Positions 53,372 to 61,888 of a stretch of 64,000 nt of DNA are shown here, in pieces. The position numbers and the translations under genes are program-made. The stretch is from assembly GCF_006352065.1 (NCBI RefSeq), contig NZ_CP040915.1, positions 744,001 through 808,000 on the forward strand. Direction: 5' to 3'. This DNA comes from Georgenia yuyongxinii (GTDB lineage Bacteria > Actinomycetota > Actinomycetes > Actinomycetales > Actinomycetaceae). Within the stretch, counting starts at the first letter, position 1. Each line of letters begins with the position of its first letter. Under the pieces are notes generated by a model. It saw only the letters and a list, made by a program, of their open reading frames with translations, did not search any database and was not told the DNA's origin.

Positions 53372-53796
53372 GCATCGACCTCAAGACCGCCCGCACCCTC
53401 GTCGCCGGCGCCCTCGCGGCGGGGCAAGAGCGTGGCCTGAAGCCGCTCACCGTCGTCGTCCTGGACGCCGGCGGCCACCTGGTGGCGGCCGAACGTCAGG
53501 ACGGCTCGTCCAACAAGCGCTTCGAGATCGCGCACGGCAAAGCGCACGGGGCGCTTTCGCTGGGCATGGGATCGCGGGCGCTGATGACCCGGGCCGAGCA
53601 GCAGCCCTTCTTCATCGCCGCCGCGACCTCCGCTATCGGCGGTGCGCTGGTGCCTGTCCCGGGCGGGGTGCTGGTGCGTGACGCCGCCGGCGGGCTGCGG
53701 GGCGCTGTCGGAATCTCCGGGGACACCTCCGATAACGACGAGGCGGCGGCAGTCGCCGGAATCGACGCTGTGGGGATGATCGCCCAGGTCGATTGA
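53368..53796 (+). CDS. GlcG/HbpS-family protein
   Basis: A 142-residue single-domain protein of the GlcG/HbpS fold: [52 protein letters not shown] and [19 protein letters not shown] at the end. GlcG is often encoded with glycolate/glyoxylate genes; HbpS binds heme in streptomycetes. The TTG start overlaps the glcB stop and AAAGGAG lies before it, so it is the second gene of this operon. Its biochemical role is unsettled. Confidence 0.87.
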   Translation: MSIDLKTARTLVAGALAAGQERGLKPLTVVVLDAGGHLVAAERQDGSSNKRFEIAHGKAHGALSLGMGSRALMTRAEQQPFFIAAATSAIGGALVPVPGGVLVRDAAGGLRGAVGISGDTSDNDEAAAVAGIDAVGMIAQVD

Positions 53797-53965
53797 ATCC
53801 TCCCGCCGTTTTGGGGGCCGAGCGAGAAGTCGTCTGCATGGGGGGGTGCGACCCCGTGTCGGCCCGCTGGGAAACGTTCACACCCACCGTTTGTCGAGGT
53901 CGCAAAGTCGCCGATGAGCGTTCGTGGCAGCGGGCTCCGGGGAGTGCCGGGAGTTGTAGACCTCC

Positions 53966-54003
53966 GGGAGAAGGTCGGGGTTTGGAATCCCTTCAGCTCC
54001 ACC
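53966..54003 (+). other. tRNA/tmRNA 3'-end-like sequence, candidate attachment site 3
   Basis: GGGAGAAGGTCGGGGTTTGG followed by AATCCC and CAGCTCCACC closely resembles the sites at 4249 and 16319, but the T-arm has mismatches. GACCT/AGGTC can pair just before the T-arm as in the other two. No integrase is next to it. Confidence 0.5.
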
Positions 54004-54009
54004 CGGTGG

Positions 54010-54050
54010 AGGCCGCTGAACCGCACGAGAGTGCAGGTCAGCGGCTTTCT
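54010..54050 (+). terminator. Hairpin behind site 3
   Basis: AGGCCGCTGA and TCAGCGGCTT pair over nine of ten bases, with an inner GCAC/GTGC stem and a T-rich tail. It has the same position and similar sequence as the hairpin after site 1. Confidence 0.6.
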
Positions 54051-54369
54051 GCTTTCCAGCCAGGACGCCGACATCGTGGATGGTGACCTGCAAATTCCAC
54101 GCTTTGTGCCACGGAATGGTCCGCGCCGCGGGCGCGCGGAAAGGCATGGCCGTCAGGTGTGCCACGCACACCTGACGGGCGGGACCCAGCACATCGAGAC
54201 CCCAGAGCCCTGCCCCACACGCCCTTGTGGATGCTCGAGGAACTGTGCGCCAAGCTGCACTTCTCCCCGCGCAGCCGTCCACGGGTGGGACGGTGAGGGC
54301 GTGGTCGGGCAGTGGAAGGGACGCCGGGTCGTGCTGACCCAGGACGCCCATGCCTTCCGCGGCCCTCGC

Positions 54370-54909
54370 CTCGCCGGAGGACTTCAACACCCAGCTGGCG
54401 GGGAGGCTGCAGGTCGCCAACCCGCGCCGTAAACGCGTCCTAGGGTGTGCCCCGGCCGAGCGGGTCGGCGCGGACCGCCAGGCAATGATGGCCCTGCCGC
54501 CGGTGCCCCCGACGGTGGGCTGGGCGGACGCCTCCCGGCTGCCGCGCGATCACTACATCCGGCTGGACTCCAACGACTACTCCGTTCACCCGGGCGTGAT
54601 CGGCCGGCGTATCGAGGCGCGCGCGGACCTGGTCCGGGTCTGCGTCCTCTCCGACGGGCAAGTCGTCGCCGACCACCCCCGGTGCTGGGCGAGGCACCAG
54701 ACGCTGACCAACCAGAGCACGCAGCCGCCGCGAAGGCGTTGCGCGAGCAGCGCGCCACCGTGCTGCGCCGCGGCGCCGAACCCGAGGTAGAGGTCCGCGC
54801 GCTGGCCGACTACGACACCGCGCTCGGCTCCCGGTCAGAACTGTTGGTCGTAGAGGGGGGAGCGACGGCCGGGCCACGCCTCGAGCCCGGGCAAGAGATC
54901 ACCACATGA
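54370..54909 (+). pseudogene. IS21-family IstA transposase, C-terminal relic
   Basis: FNTQLAGRLQVANPRRKRVL, LPRDHYIRLDSNDYSVHPGV then IGRRIEARADLVRV match the end of the IS21 integrase core and its C-terminal beta domain. Near 54715 a frameshift passes the reading to AAAKALREQRATVL and VEVRALADYDTAL, ending at 54909. The helix-turn-helix and DDE core and the IstB ATPase are missing. About 40 bases after the stop contain repeated CACCACTTCT motifs, as at IS21 ends. The region 54004-54370 holds only debris of the same element. Confidence 0.75.
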
Positions 54910-55320
54910 ATCACCACTTCTGGTGATGTCCGCTCACCACTTCTCCTTCTACGTTCCGGATTGAAGGAAAGCTTGGCGCCGTCGGGGCCGAGATCAGCCA
55001 GGCGCAGTTGAAGGGTGATGAACGCGATGTCGGTTAGCGAGATCCGCTCCTCGCTCGGTACGAGACCCGCGTCAGGCGCCACCTAAAGCGCGACGGGCGG
55101 CCTGGTTCGAAGGACTGACCCCGACCCGAGAAATATGCGATCACCCTCATCGAGGGCCCAGCCCTTCGACCCCAGACAGCGCTGCAACGGCGCGCTTCAC
55201 AAGCTGCGTGACGTCGGCCTTCCCCCTGGTCTCGGAAGCGCAGGCCGACCGCCCCGACACGCCCAACGAGCAAGCCCCGCTGACCCACACCTCCCCACGA
55301 CTCCACGAAAGAAGACGGAC

Positions 55321-56106
55321 TTGGCCACCACCGCGCAAACCGCAATGACGACGAGTGCCCCGATGAGCTCGCTGAGGAAGATCGCGCTGACCGCGGGCGC
55401 GCTCTACCTGCTCACGTTCCTGGCATCGATTCCCGCGGTCTTCCTCCTCGACCCTGTCCTGAGCGACCCGAGCTACATCATCGGGCCGGGCGACGACGCG
55501 CGCGTCCTCTTCGGTGGCGTCCTCGACATCACCAACGCCCTCGCCTGCATCGGCACCGCGGTCGTGCTGTTCCCGGTGGTCAAGCGACAGAACGAGGCCC
55601 TCGCCCTGGGCTTCGTGGCAGCTCGCGTGCTCGAGGCCGCGATCATCTTCGTCGGCGTCGTCAGCCTCCTCGCCGTCGTGACCCTGCGGCAGGACCTGGG
55701 CGGTGCTGCCGGAGCAGACGCGGACGCGCTGGTCGCCGTCGGCGCGGCCCTCGTCGCGGTCCGCGACTGGACGTTCCTGTTCGGACCAGGCCTCGCCGTC
55801 GCCAACGCGCTACTGCTCGGCACCCTGATGTACCGGTCCCGGCTCGTGCCCCGCGCGATCCCGCTGATGGGACTCGTCGGAGCACCGCTGCTCCTCGCGT
55901 CGAACACCGCAACGATGTTCGGCGTCAACGACCAATTCTCCGTGCTGTCGCTGATAGCACTGCCCGGGATCTTCTTCTGGGAGCTGTCGCTCGGCGTCTA
56001 CCTGATGGTCAAGGGCTTCAAGCCCTCGCCCATCACAGCGGGACTGGTAACCGCCGGCAGCCCCGCATCGGCACCCGATGTCGTCGCCGTCGCGGGCCGG
56101 GCATGA
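55321..56106 (+). CDS. DUF4386-type membrane protein
   Basis: About 261 residues with six membrane helices; the conserved N-terminal helix reads LRKIALTAGALYLLTFLASI then PAVFLLDPVL, and later RVLFGGVLDITNALACIGTA and VPRAIPLMGLVGAPLLLAS are typical of DUF4386. The TTG at 55321 or the ATG at 55345 may start it; neither has a strong ribosome site. The frame is open much further upstream without protein character. Function unknown. It overlaps the small gene at 56103. Between 54910 and 55320 I see only a minus-strand frame of about 50 coherent residues without a start. Confidence 0.75.
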   Translation: MATTAQTAMTTSAPMSSLRKIALTAGALYLLTFLASIPAVFLLDPVLSDPSYIIGPGDDARVLFGGVLDITNALACIGTAVVLFPVVKRQNEALALGFVAARVLEAAIIFVGVVSLLAVVTLRQDLGGAAGADADALVAVGAALVAVRDWTFLFGPGLAVANALLLGTLMYRSRLVPRAIPLMGLVGAPLLLASNTATMFGVNDQFSVLSLIALPGIFFWELSLGVYLMVKGFKPSPITAGLVTAGSPASAPDVVAVAGRA

Positions 56107-56312
56107 CTACCCCGTCGACGCGGCGCCGTCCCGAGAACCTCATCGTCTGGGGCGCGATTTTCATCGTGTTCGGCGCGATCATCCAGTTGGTCCTCACCGA
56201 TTTCCCCGGCTGGGGCTTCATTGCCGGCGGCACACTTGCCACGGTGGTGGGCATTGCCTGGTCGCACTACCGGAGGCGCCCGGCGAACGGGCGCACCGGC
56301 GACGTCCCGTGA
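56103..56312 (+). CDS. Small two-helix membrane protein
   Basis: A 69-residue protein whose ATG overlaps the previous stop (ATGA). It has two hydrophobic helices (LIVWGAIFIVFGAIIQLVL and GWGFIAGGTLATVVGIAW) and basic ends. No family recognised; the overlap supports it as a real partner of the DUF4386 gene. The 200 bases after it contain nothing I can support. Confidence 0.55.
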   Translation: MTTPSTRRRPENLIVWGAIFIVFGAIIQLVLTDFPGWGFIAGGTLATVVGIAWSHYRRRPANGRTGDVP

Positions 56313-56521
56313 TCAAGTACACCCCCGGTCGGCACCTGAAGCAGCGCGCGTCCACGCGTGGTCGGTCTCGGCACCCGCGGACGCGATGGGAGCAGGCGAC
56401 CACTGCACATGAGGTTCCGCCCACCCTTCTGGACTTGCTGTACCTGCGGTCTGGCAGCGGGTTTGACCGGCTCGAGACTCAGCTTCCATTCACTCAGGAG
56501 CGCAGTGTCGACGGCGCTTAG

Positions 56522-56731
56522 TCAGCGCTCAGCGTGGTGCCGTCTGCGAGGTGGATCGCCCAGCGGAGTGCGCCGCTCTGGAGCACCGATCACCGGGCCG
56601 CCTGTGACTACCCCAACGACGAGCAGGAAGGAGAGGACGTCGAGCACGGGGCGGCCGAGCTCGACGACGTTGCGCAGCAGCACCGCGCCGGCCAGCAAGA
56701 CGATCAGCGACAGCGCGCCGAACACCCACAT
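56522..56731 (-). CDS. Possible small membrane protein
   Basis: A 69-codon frame whose first 45 residues are convincingly hydrophobic with two helices (MWVFGALSLIVLLAGAVLLR then NVVELGRPVLDVLSFLLVVG). It diverges from the CBS-domain gene with 55 bases between the starts. The rest is Arg/Pro-rich. There is no clear ribosome site, so it remains tentative. Confidence 0.4.
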   Translation of the reverse strand: MWVFGALSLIVLLAGAVLLRNVVELGRPVLDVLSFLLVVGVVTGGPVIGAPERRTPLGDPPRRRHHAER

Positions 56732-56786
56732 CAGGGTCGTCCAAGGAGTCTGACACGGCACGGTCGACCGCGCTTCTCCGTACGCG

Positions 56787-57503
56787 ATGACCACCCTCGG
56801 CCTCGAGAACGGATCCGATCTGCTGGGCGCCTCGACCCTCGGCTTCCGCGGCGCTGCCGCGCTGGTCGCCCTCACCTCGGTGATCGGCATCATCCTCGCC
56901 TTCGCAGCCACGAGGGCCGCCCGCGCGGCCCGTGCCGCCGAGGCCGAGGCCGAGGAGACCATCGAGTCTGGCCGCGCGCGCACCGTCGTGGACCTGATGA
57001 AGTCCGACGTCTACGCGCTGAGCACCGAGCAGAATGTGCTCGAGGCCCTGCAGATGTTCACCGAGCGCGGGATCTCCGGCGCCCCCGTGCGGCACCCCAA
57101 CGGGTCGTTGGCCGGCTTCCTCTCCGACGGCGACGTCATGCGGTACCTGTCGGCCGAGCACCCCAGCTCGACCAACATCTACTCCTTCGCGATCGGCGAG
57201 TCCGACGATCTCGAGGACGCGCTGGCGGACCTGGTGTCCCTGCCCGTGATGCGCCTGGCAACCCGCGAGGTCGTCACGGTGGACGCGAACGCCTCGATCG
57301 CCGACGCCGTCGCCGTGCTGTCCGACAAGCACCTCAAGAAGGTGCCGGTGGTCCGCGGCGAGAACGGCCCGGTTATCGGCATCGTCAGCCGCTCCGCGGT
57401 GAACCGATTGGCCATCTCCTCCTACCTCGCCTCCCGCGAGGGGCAGGTCCAGCCCGCCGACGACGAGACCAGCACCGCCGAGCGCGAGCCGCAGTTCGTC
57501 TAA
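56787..57503 (+). CDS. Membrane-anchored CBS-pair protein
   Basis: A 238-residue protein: one helix at about residues 20-42 (FRGAAALVALTSVIGIILAF), a short charged helix (ARAARAAEAEAEETIESG), then two CBS domains with VVDLMKSDVYALSTEQNVLE, GAPVRHPNGSLAGFLSDGDV and the second REVVTVDANASIADAVAVLS with KKVPVVRGENGPVIGIVSRS. CBS pairs bind adenine nucleotides and sense energy state. No transporter or enzyme domain is attached. A strong hairpin terminator follows the stop. Confidence 0.85.
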   Translation: MTTLGLENGSDLLGASTLGFRGAAALVALTSVIGIILAFAATRAARAARAAEAEAEETIESGRARTVVDLMKSDVYALSTEQNVLEALQMFTERGISGAPVRHPNGSLAGFLSDGDVMRYLSAEHPSSTNIYSFAIGESDDLEDALADLVSLPVMRLATREVVTVDANASIADAVAVLSDKHLKKVPVVRGENGPVIGIVSRSAVNRLAISSYLASREGQVQPADDETSTAEREPQFV

Positions 57504-57531
57504 GCCGGGCGGACGTCTCGTAGGTCACGAC

Positions 57532-57569
57532 GAAGCGGGTGGGGTGCCGAGCGGCGCCCCACCCGCTTC
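57532..57569 (+). terminator. Rho-independent terminator of the CBS gene
   Basis: GAAGCGGGTGGGG and CCCCACCCGCTTC are perfectly complementary over 13 bases with a 12-base loop and TTCC tail, 29 bases after the CBS stop. Confidence 0.85.
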
Positions 57570-58165
57570 TTCCTTCCGGCATCGATGCAGGTCACCGGCT
57601 GGAATGAGCGAGTCACCGTCCGCGTCCTACGGCGCAGGGCCGCGCGGACGGCATCGCGGTCGAAGACCTGCATACCGTGCGCGACAGGGCATCCATCGGG
57701 TCCTTCGGCGCGACGGTGACCGCCTCCACCGCAGCGTTGGCGCGGCTCGGTCGGGAAGTGGCTCAACGCGCTCGGCACGATCGGGCACGGTACAACACGC
57801 TCGAGGGTCCGAACGTTCGCGACCTCAACTGCCCGGTCTGCCAGGCGCTCGACGTCGTCACCGAGAGGATCGGCCGATCTGCGACGCAGCACGTCGCTGG
57901 CCCCGTCGCACCCCCTGGAAGCACTCAGATCTCACCGCACCAGGCACTTGCCAGGCCATGAAGGTTTCATCTCCGCCCGCCAGGCACCTTCCAGAGGTCC
58001 TCCCGAGGAGGGGTTGCGAGCACCGGTCATCGCGTGCGCTGCCCGGCGCTAGACGACTCGCTTCTCGCTGGCATGGAAGGCCGCCTCAGGCCTGTTGTGC
58101 GGGCGGTGCTCAGTGTTACTATCTAGCGGTACCTAGCAACGCTGAGTAGGTCAGGGAAACGTCCC
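57570..58165. other. Intergenic region upstream of the PadR operon
   Basis: No confident gene. A plus-strand frame at 57677-57961 contains DLNCPVCQALDVVTERIG, which has a CxxC and looks slightly protein-like, but lacks a ribosome site and a family. The promoter and operator of the PadR operon occupy the right end. Confidence 0.5.
58095..58136 (+). promoter_or_regulatory. Promoter and operator of the PadR-ABC operon
   Basis: TTGTGC (58095-58100) and TACTAT (58117-58122) with a 16-base spacer form a reasonable promoter. Directly after it CTAGCGGTACCTAG (58123-58136) holds CTAG arms around a GGTACC palindrome, a plausible PadR autoregulation site at the transcription start. Confidence 0.5.
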
Positions 58166-58516
58166 ATGGGTAAGCAGACGACCGAGATGCTCAAGGGCAC
58201 GCTAGAGGGCATCGTCCTCGCGATCCTGGCTGTGCAGCCGGCGTACGGGTATGAGATCACGGCACGGCTGCGTGAGCAGGGTTTCACCGACATCGTCGAG
58301 GGCACCATCTATGCGCTGCTGGTCAGGATCGAGCAGCGCGACCTCGTCGACGTGGCGAAGGTCCCGTCCGAGAAGGGGCCGCCGCGCAAGGTGTACACGC
58401 TGAACGCGCAGGGGCAGGCGCACCTCGCGGAGTTCTGGAGGACATGGGGCTTCCTCTCAGAACGAATCGGACAGCTCCGCCACCGCATCGAATCGCCGAC
58501 GGGTGAAGGAGAGTAG
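58166..58516 (+). CDS. PadR-family transcriptional regulator
   Basis: A 116-residue protein with the PadR winged helix: MLKGTLEGIVLAILAVQPAY then GYEIT, then GFTDIVEGTIYALLVRIEQR, and the wing KGPPRKVYTLNAQGQAHL. PadR proteins are small repressors that release DNA on binding a toxic compound and typically control an adjacent exporter. Here it leads an operon with DUF1048 and a drug-exporter-type ABC pair, and a palindromic site overlaps the promoter upstream. Confidence 0.9.
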   Translation: MGKQTTEMLKGTLEGIVLAILAVQPAYGYEITARLREQGFTDIVEGTIYALLVRIEQRDLVDVAKVPSEKGPPRKVYTLNAQGQAHLAEFWRTWGFLSERIGQLRHRIESPTGEGE

Positions 58517-58518
58517 CC

Positions 58519-58899
58519 ATGGTCGCAAAGTGGATCGAGACCCTCACGGGGTCGCTCGAGCAGAAGAAGCAGTACAAGCAGTACAAGGCGCGCATCGAGG
58601 CTCTCCATGAGCCGTACCGATCCACAGCGAGGGCTTTCGAGCGGTACTTCATGTACTTCGGGGGCGTCATAGATGGCGACACCCTCATCACGATGTTCGG
58701 CGACTTCGCCGACCTCTGGGAGCGTGCCGCCGTCGACGGCACGCCGGTGCGCGCCATCGTTGGTGACAACCCGGTCGAGTTCGCCGAGGACTTCGCAAGG
58801 GCTTACAGCGGCACCCAGTGGATCGATAAGGAGCGCGCACGCCTCACGAAGGCGATTGACGACGCGACCGGTGGCGGCGGAAGGGGGGCGGGCGCATGA
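58519..58899 (+). CDS. DUF1048-family protein
   Basis: A 126-residue helical protein two bases after padR. It has the DUF1048 pattern: MVAKWIETLTGSLEQKKQYK then QYKARIEALHEPYRST near the start and TMFGDFADLWERAA later, then NPVEFAEDFARAYSG. DUF1048 genes commonly lie between padR and ABC exporter genes, and the protein may modulate PadR. The end overlaps the ATPase start (ATGA). Confidence 0.85.
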   Translation: MVAKWIETLTGSLEQKKQYKQYKARIEALHEPYRSTARAFERYFMYFGGVIDGDTLITMFGDFADLWERAAVDGTPVRAIVGDNPVEFAEDFARAYSGTQWIDKERARLTKAIDDATGGGGRGAGA

Positions 58900-59725
58900 C
58901 CAGCGAACAGTCGCTCGAACCCGCGATCCGGGTGCAGGGCATCGAGAAGTCGTTCAAGGACCTGCACGTGCTGCGGGGCGTCGACTTCGACGTGAGGGCG
59001 GGGAGCATCTTCGCGCTGCTCGGCTCAAATGGTGCGGGCAAGACCACGCTGGTGCGGATCCTGCCCTGCTGAGAGCCGACGCGGGCACCGCCACGGTCCA
59101 CGGGTTCGACATCGCCGCGAACCCCGGCGACGTGCGCGAGTCGATCAGCATGACCGGCCAGTTCGCCGCGGTCGATGATCTGCTCACCGGCCGGGAGAAC
59201 CTCGTGCTGGTCGCCAAGTTGCGTCACCTGAAGAACCCCGGTGTGATCGCCCACGACCTGCTCGCGCGCTTTTCGCTCACCGAAGCAGGGAACCGCCGGG
59301 CGTCGACGTACTCGGGCGGCATGCGCCGCCGACTCGACATCGCGATGAGCCTGATCGGGAACCCGCCGATCATCTTCCTCGACGAACCGACGACGGGGCT
59401 CGACCCTCAGGCGCGCATCGAGGTGTGGCAGACCATCAAGCGGCTCGCCGGTCAGGGCACGACGGTGCTGCTCACGACGCAGCACCTCGACGAGGCTGAG
59501 CAGCTCGCCGACCGCATCGCGATCTTGCACAAAGGCACGATCATCTAGAAACGGACTCTCATCGAACTCAAGCAGCTCCTCCCGCCCGGCAAGGTCGAGT
59601 ACGTCGCGAGGCAGCCCACGCTCGAGGACGTCTTCCTCGCCCTCGTCGGTGACACCGACGAGATCGAGACCGCCGACGACGACCGCACCGACGGCACGGC
59701 GATGGCACGAAAGCAACCCCGATGA
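58896..59725 (+). pseudogene. Drug-exporter-type ABC ATPase with frameshift and nonsense codon
   Basis: The gene starts normally (IRVQGIEKSFKDLHVLRGVD, Walker A GSNGAGKTT) but reaches a stop at 59071 because of a small deletion near 59065: RIL is followed by PC-stop instead of STLLRADAG. In the next frame the rest is intact (YSGGMRRRLDIAMSLIGNPP with signature, then IIFLDEPTTGLD). A TAG at 59546-59548 then interrupts the C-terminal domain, which continues in frame as LIELKQLLPPGKVEYVARQP to the stop at 59725. Two independent lesions argue that it is a true pseudogene rather than a read error. Confidence 0.85.
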
Positions 59726-60492
59726 GCGCCCACGTCCTCGGCGACACCGGCGCTCTGACCGGTCGCTCGCTGCGCCACATCCTCCGCAGCCCCGACACGA
59801 TCATGACCACCGCGGTCACCCCGGTCGCGCTGATGCTGCTGTTCGTCTACGTGTTCGGTGGCGCGATCACCACCGGATCCGAGGAGTCGTACGTCAACTA
59901 CATGCTCCCCGGCATCCTCCTCATCACGATCGCATCCGGCGTCGCCTACACCGCGTACCGGCTGTTCCTCGACATGCAGGGCGGCATCTTCGATCGTTTC
60001 CAGTCCATGCCGATCGCGAGGTCGAGCGTGCTCTGGGCGCATGTGCTCACCTCCCTGGCCGCGAACCTGGTCGCGGTCGCGGTCGCGATCGTCATCGGCG
60101 TCGCGCTGATCATGGGGTTCCGCACTGGAACATCCGTGGTCGCCTGGCTCGCCGTCGTCGGCCTGCTGATCCTGTTCACCCTCACACTGACCTGGATCGC
60201 CGTGATCGCGGGACTCTCGGCGAAGTCCGTCGACGGCGCGAGCGCGTTCAGCTACCCGCTGATCTTCCTGCCGTTCATCAGCTCGGCGTTCGTGCCCACC
60301 GACTCGATGTCCGGCCCGGTCGCATGGTTCGCCGAGAACCAACCCGTGACCTCGTTGGTGAACACCATCCGAGCCCTGTTCGCGCAGGAACCAGTCGGTG
60401 GTGACATCTGGATGACCCTCGCCTGGCTCGTCGGCATCCTCGTGGTCGCCTACGCCTTCGCGATCGCCCTCTACCGCCACAAGATTAGCTGA
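59722..60492 (+). CDS. ABC-2 type exporter permease (drug-resistance type)
   Basis: A 256-residue permease with six membrane helices of the ABC-2/DrrB class: ALTGRSLRHILRSPDTIMTT at the cytoplasmic start, MLPGILLITIASGVAYTAYR and SYPLIFLPFISSAFVPTDSM then the conserved WFAENQPVTSLVNTIRAL. Its ATG overlaps the stop of the ATPase pseudogene. The permease itself is intact although its ATPase partner is broken, so it needs an ATPase from elsewhere or is decaying more slowly. Confidence 0.88.
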   Translation: MSAHVLGDTGALTGRSLRHILRSPDTIMTTAVTPVALMLLFVYVFGGAITTGSEESYVNYMLPGILLITIASGVAYTAYRLFLDMQGGIFDRFQSMPIARSSVLWAHVLTSLAANLVAVAVAIVIGVALIMGFRTGTSVVAWLAVVGLLILFTLTLTWIAVIAGLSAKSVDGASAFSYPLIFLPFISSAFVPTDSMSGPVAWFAENQPVTSLVNTIRALFAQEPVGGDIWMTLAWLVGILVVAYAFAIALYRHKIS

Positions 60493-60730
60493 GGCCGACG
60501 TCGGTCGGGCAGCGGCACTCGCCGTCGAACGACGGTACGCGTGCCCCAGGCCGTACTCGCCGCTATCGGCACGTCTCGTACCTGACATGTGTCGGCACGC
60601 GGTCGACGATGGCTGCCAGGTGAATCCCTTAGGCCGGTCACGCGTGAACGGCACTTCGGTGACGAAGCCAGGCGGAGTGGCACGGGTGCGCAGCTGGCCG
60701 AACAGGCCGACCACCGCTGGTTATAGCTCT

Positions 60731-60785
60731 CTACGTGGTCTCGAACAGGTAGCCCATCCCGGGCTGGGTGACGATGTGCCGCAGG
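60731..60785 (-). pseudogene. Last residues of an OmpR/KdpE-type response regulator
   Basis: Read leftward: LRHIVTQPGMGYLFETT then a stop at 60731. This is the characteristic end of the winged-helix domain of OmpR-type response regulators (TEPGVGYRF). Nothing upstream remains: the IS481 relic begins immediately. The 238 bases between it and the permease hold no gene. Confidence 0.5.
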
Positions 60786-61284
60786 TTAGGTGACGAAGGC
60801 GTCGAGCTGCGCTTGTAGCTGCTCGAGGGTGGTGGCCGCGAGGCGGAAGTGGGTGAAGTCGGGATGCCAGCACTCGTTCGGGACGTCGGCTTCGAAGCGA
60901 ATGTAGGAGGACTTCGGGCGCTTCTTCGGATCGGGGACGATCAAGCCGTGGCGGTGCAGGGTCCGCCATACCGTCGCCTCGGAGACCGTGACGCAGTCAC
61001 GGGCGAGGTGTGCGGCGATGGTGACCGGCCCGTTGCCGTGACCGGCGGTGGTCAGCTGTGCCCTCAGTGTGAGGATCGCGGCGACGGTGTCGTGGCCGTG
61101 TGCCTGCGGGTTGGTCTTCGGGCGGCGTGAGCGGGGCTCGAGGGCCTACTCGCCCTCGGCGCGGTACCGGGCGAGGAGCTCGTAGACCCAGGACCTGGAG
61201 ACGTTGTAGGTCGCGGTGACCTCGCGGACGGGACGCTTCTGGACGATGACGGCGGTGATGACAAGCCGGGCGAGGGAAGACATG
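60786..61284 (-). pseudogene. IS481-family transposase relic
   Basis: The N-terminal half of an IS481-type transposase: SLARLVITAVIVQKRPVREV with the HTH TYNVSRSWVYELLARYRAEG, an in-frame TAG (61144-61146) where relatives have an amino acid, then LEPRSRRPKTNPQAHGHDT, VTVSEATVWRTLHRHGLIVP and KRPKSSYIRFEADVPNECWH. After PDFTHF the sequence departs from the family, before the rest of the DDE catalytic core. Both the stop and the truncation inactivate it. Confidence 0.8.
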
Positions 61285-61410
61285 CCCACTGGTTAGGGCC
61301 AGGGATGTCCGCGATGTCGCGCGACTGGGCCGGTCACTGGTGCACCGAGCCCCGGCACCGCTCGCGCAGCCCTCTAGTCGAGCGGTGATGGAGTGGTGTT
61401 TCGACCGGCC

Positions 61411-61888
61411 GGCGCTAGCGTTTGTTGGGGGAGCCTTCGGCTAGGTCGGGGCTGCGATCGGGCTGGTAGACGCACAGCCATAGCGCTGCGGGTCGGACGG
61501 TCGCCGCGAGAACCCGGCGTGGGTCGATGACGTCGCCGTCGAGTTGGCAGGGCTGGTCGCGGTCGCTGGTGATGGTGATGCGTGAGCCGCGCAGCACCTC
61601 CATCCGGGGCACGTGCTCGTGTCGGCGGAGGATGCCCCAGGCCAGCGCCACCCAGTCGGTGAGGTGGCGGGGGGCGAGGATGGCGACGTCGAGCTGACCG
61701 TTGTCCGGTTCGGCGTCGGCGAGGAGTCTGACGCCACCTTGCAGGCGGCCGACGTTGCCGACGACGACGGTGCGTGCGCGCCGGCGCAGGGGCGGGTCGT
61801 CATCAATCTGGATTTGGACGCGCATCGGGCGGTCGCGGAGGTGCTTGAGAGCAGAGAGCACGTACGCCAGCGAGCCGACACGGGCCTT
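61411..61888. repeat. 478-bp repeat shared with 22722..23199 (parent copy)
   Basis: Covers the 3' 474 bases of the complete lipid-kinase gene. The same strand as the partner; the region between the copies is 38 kb. Confidence 0.85.
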
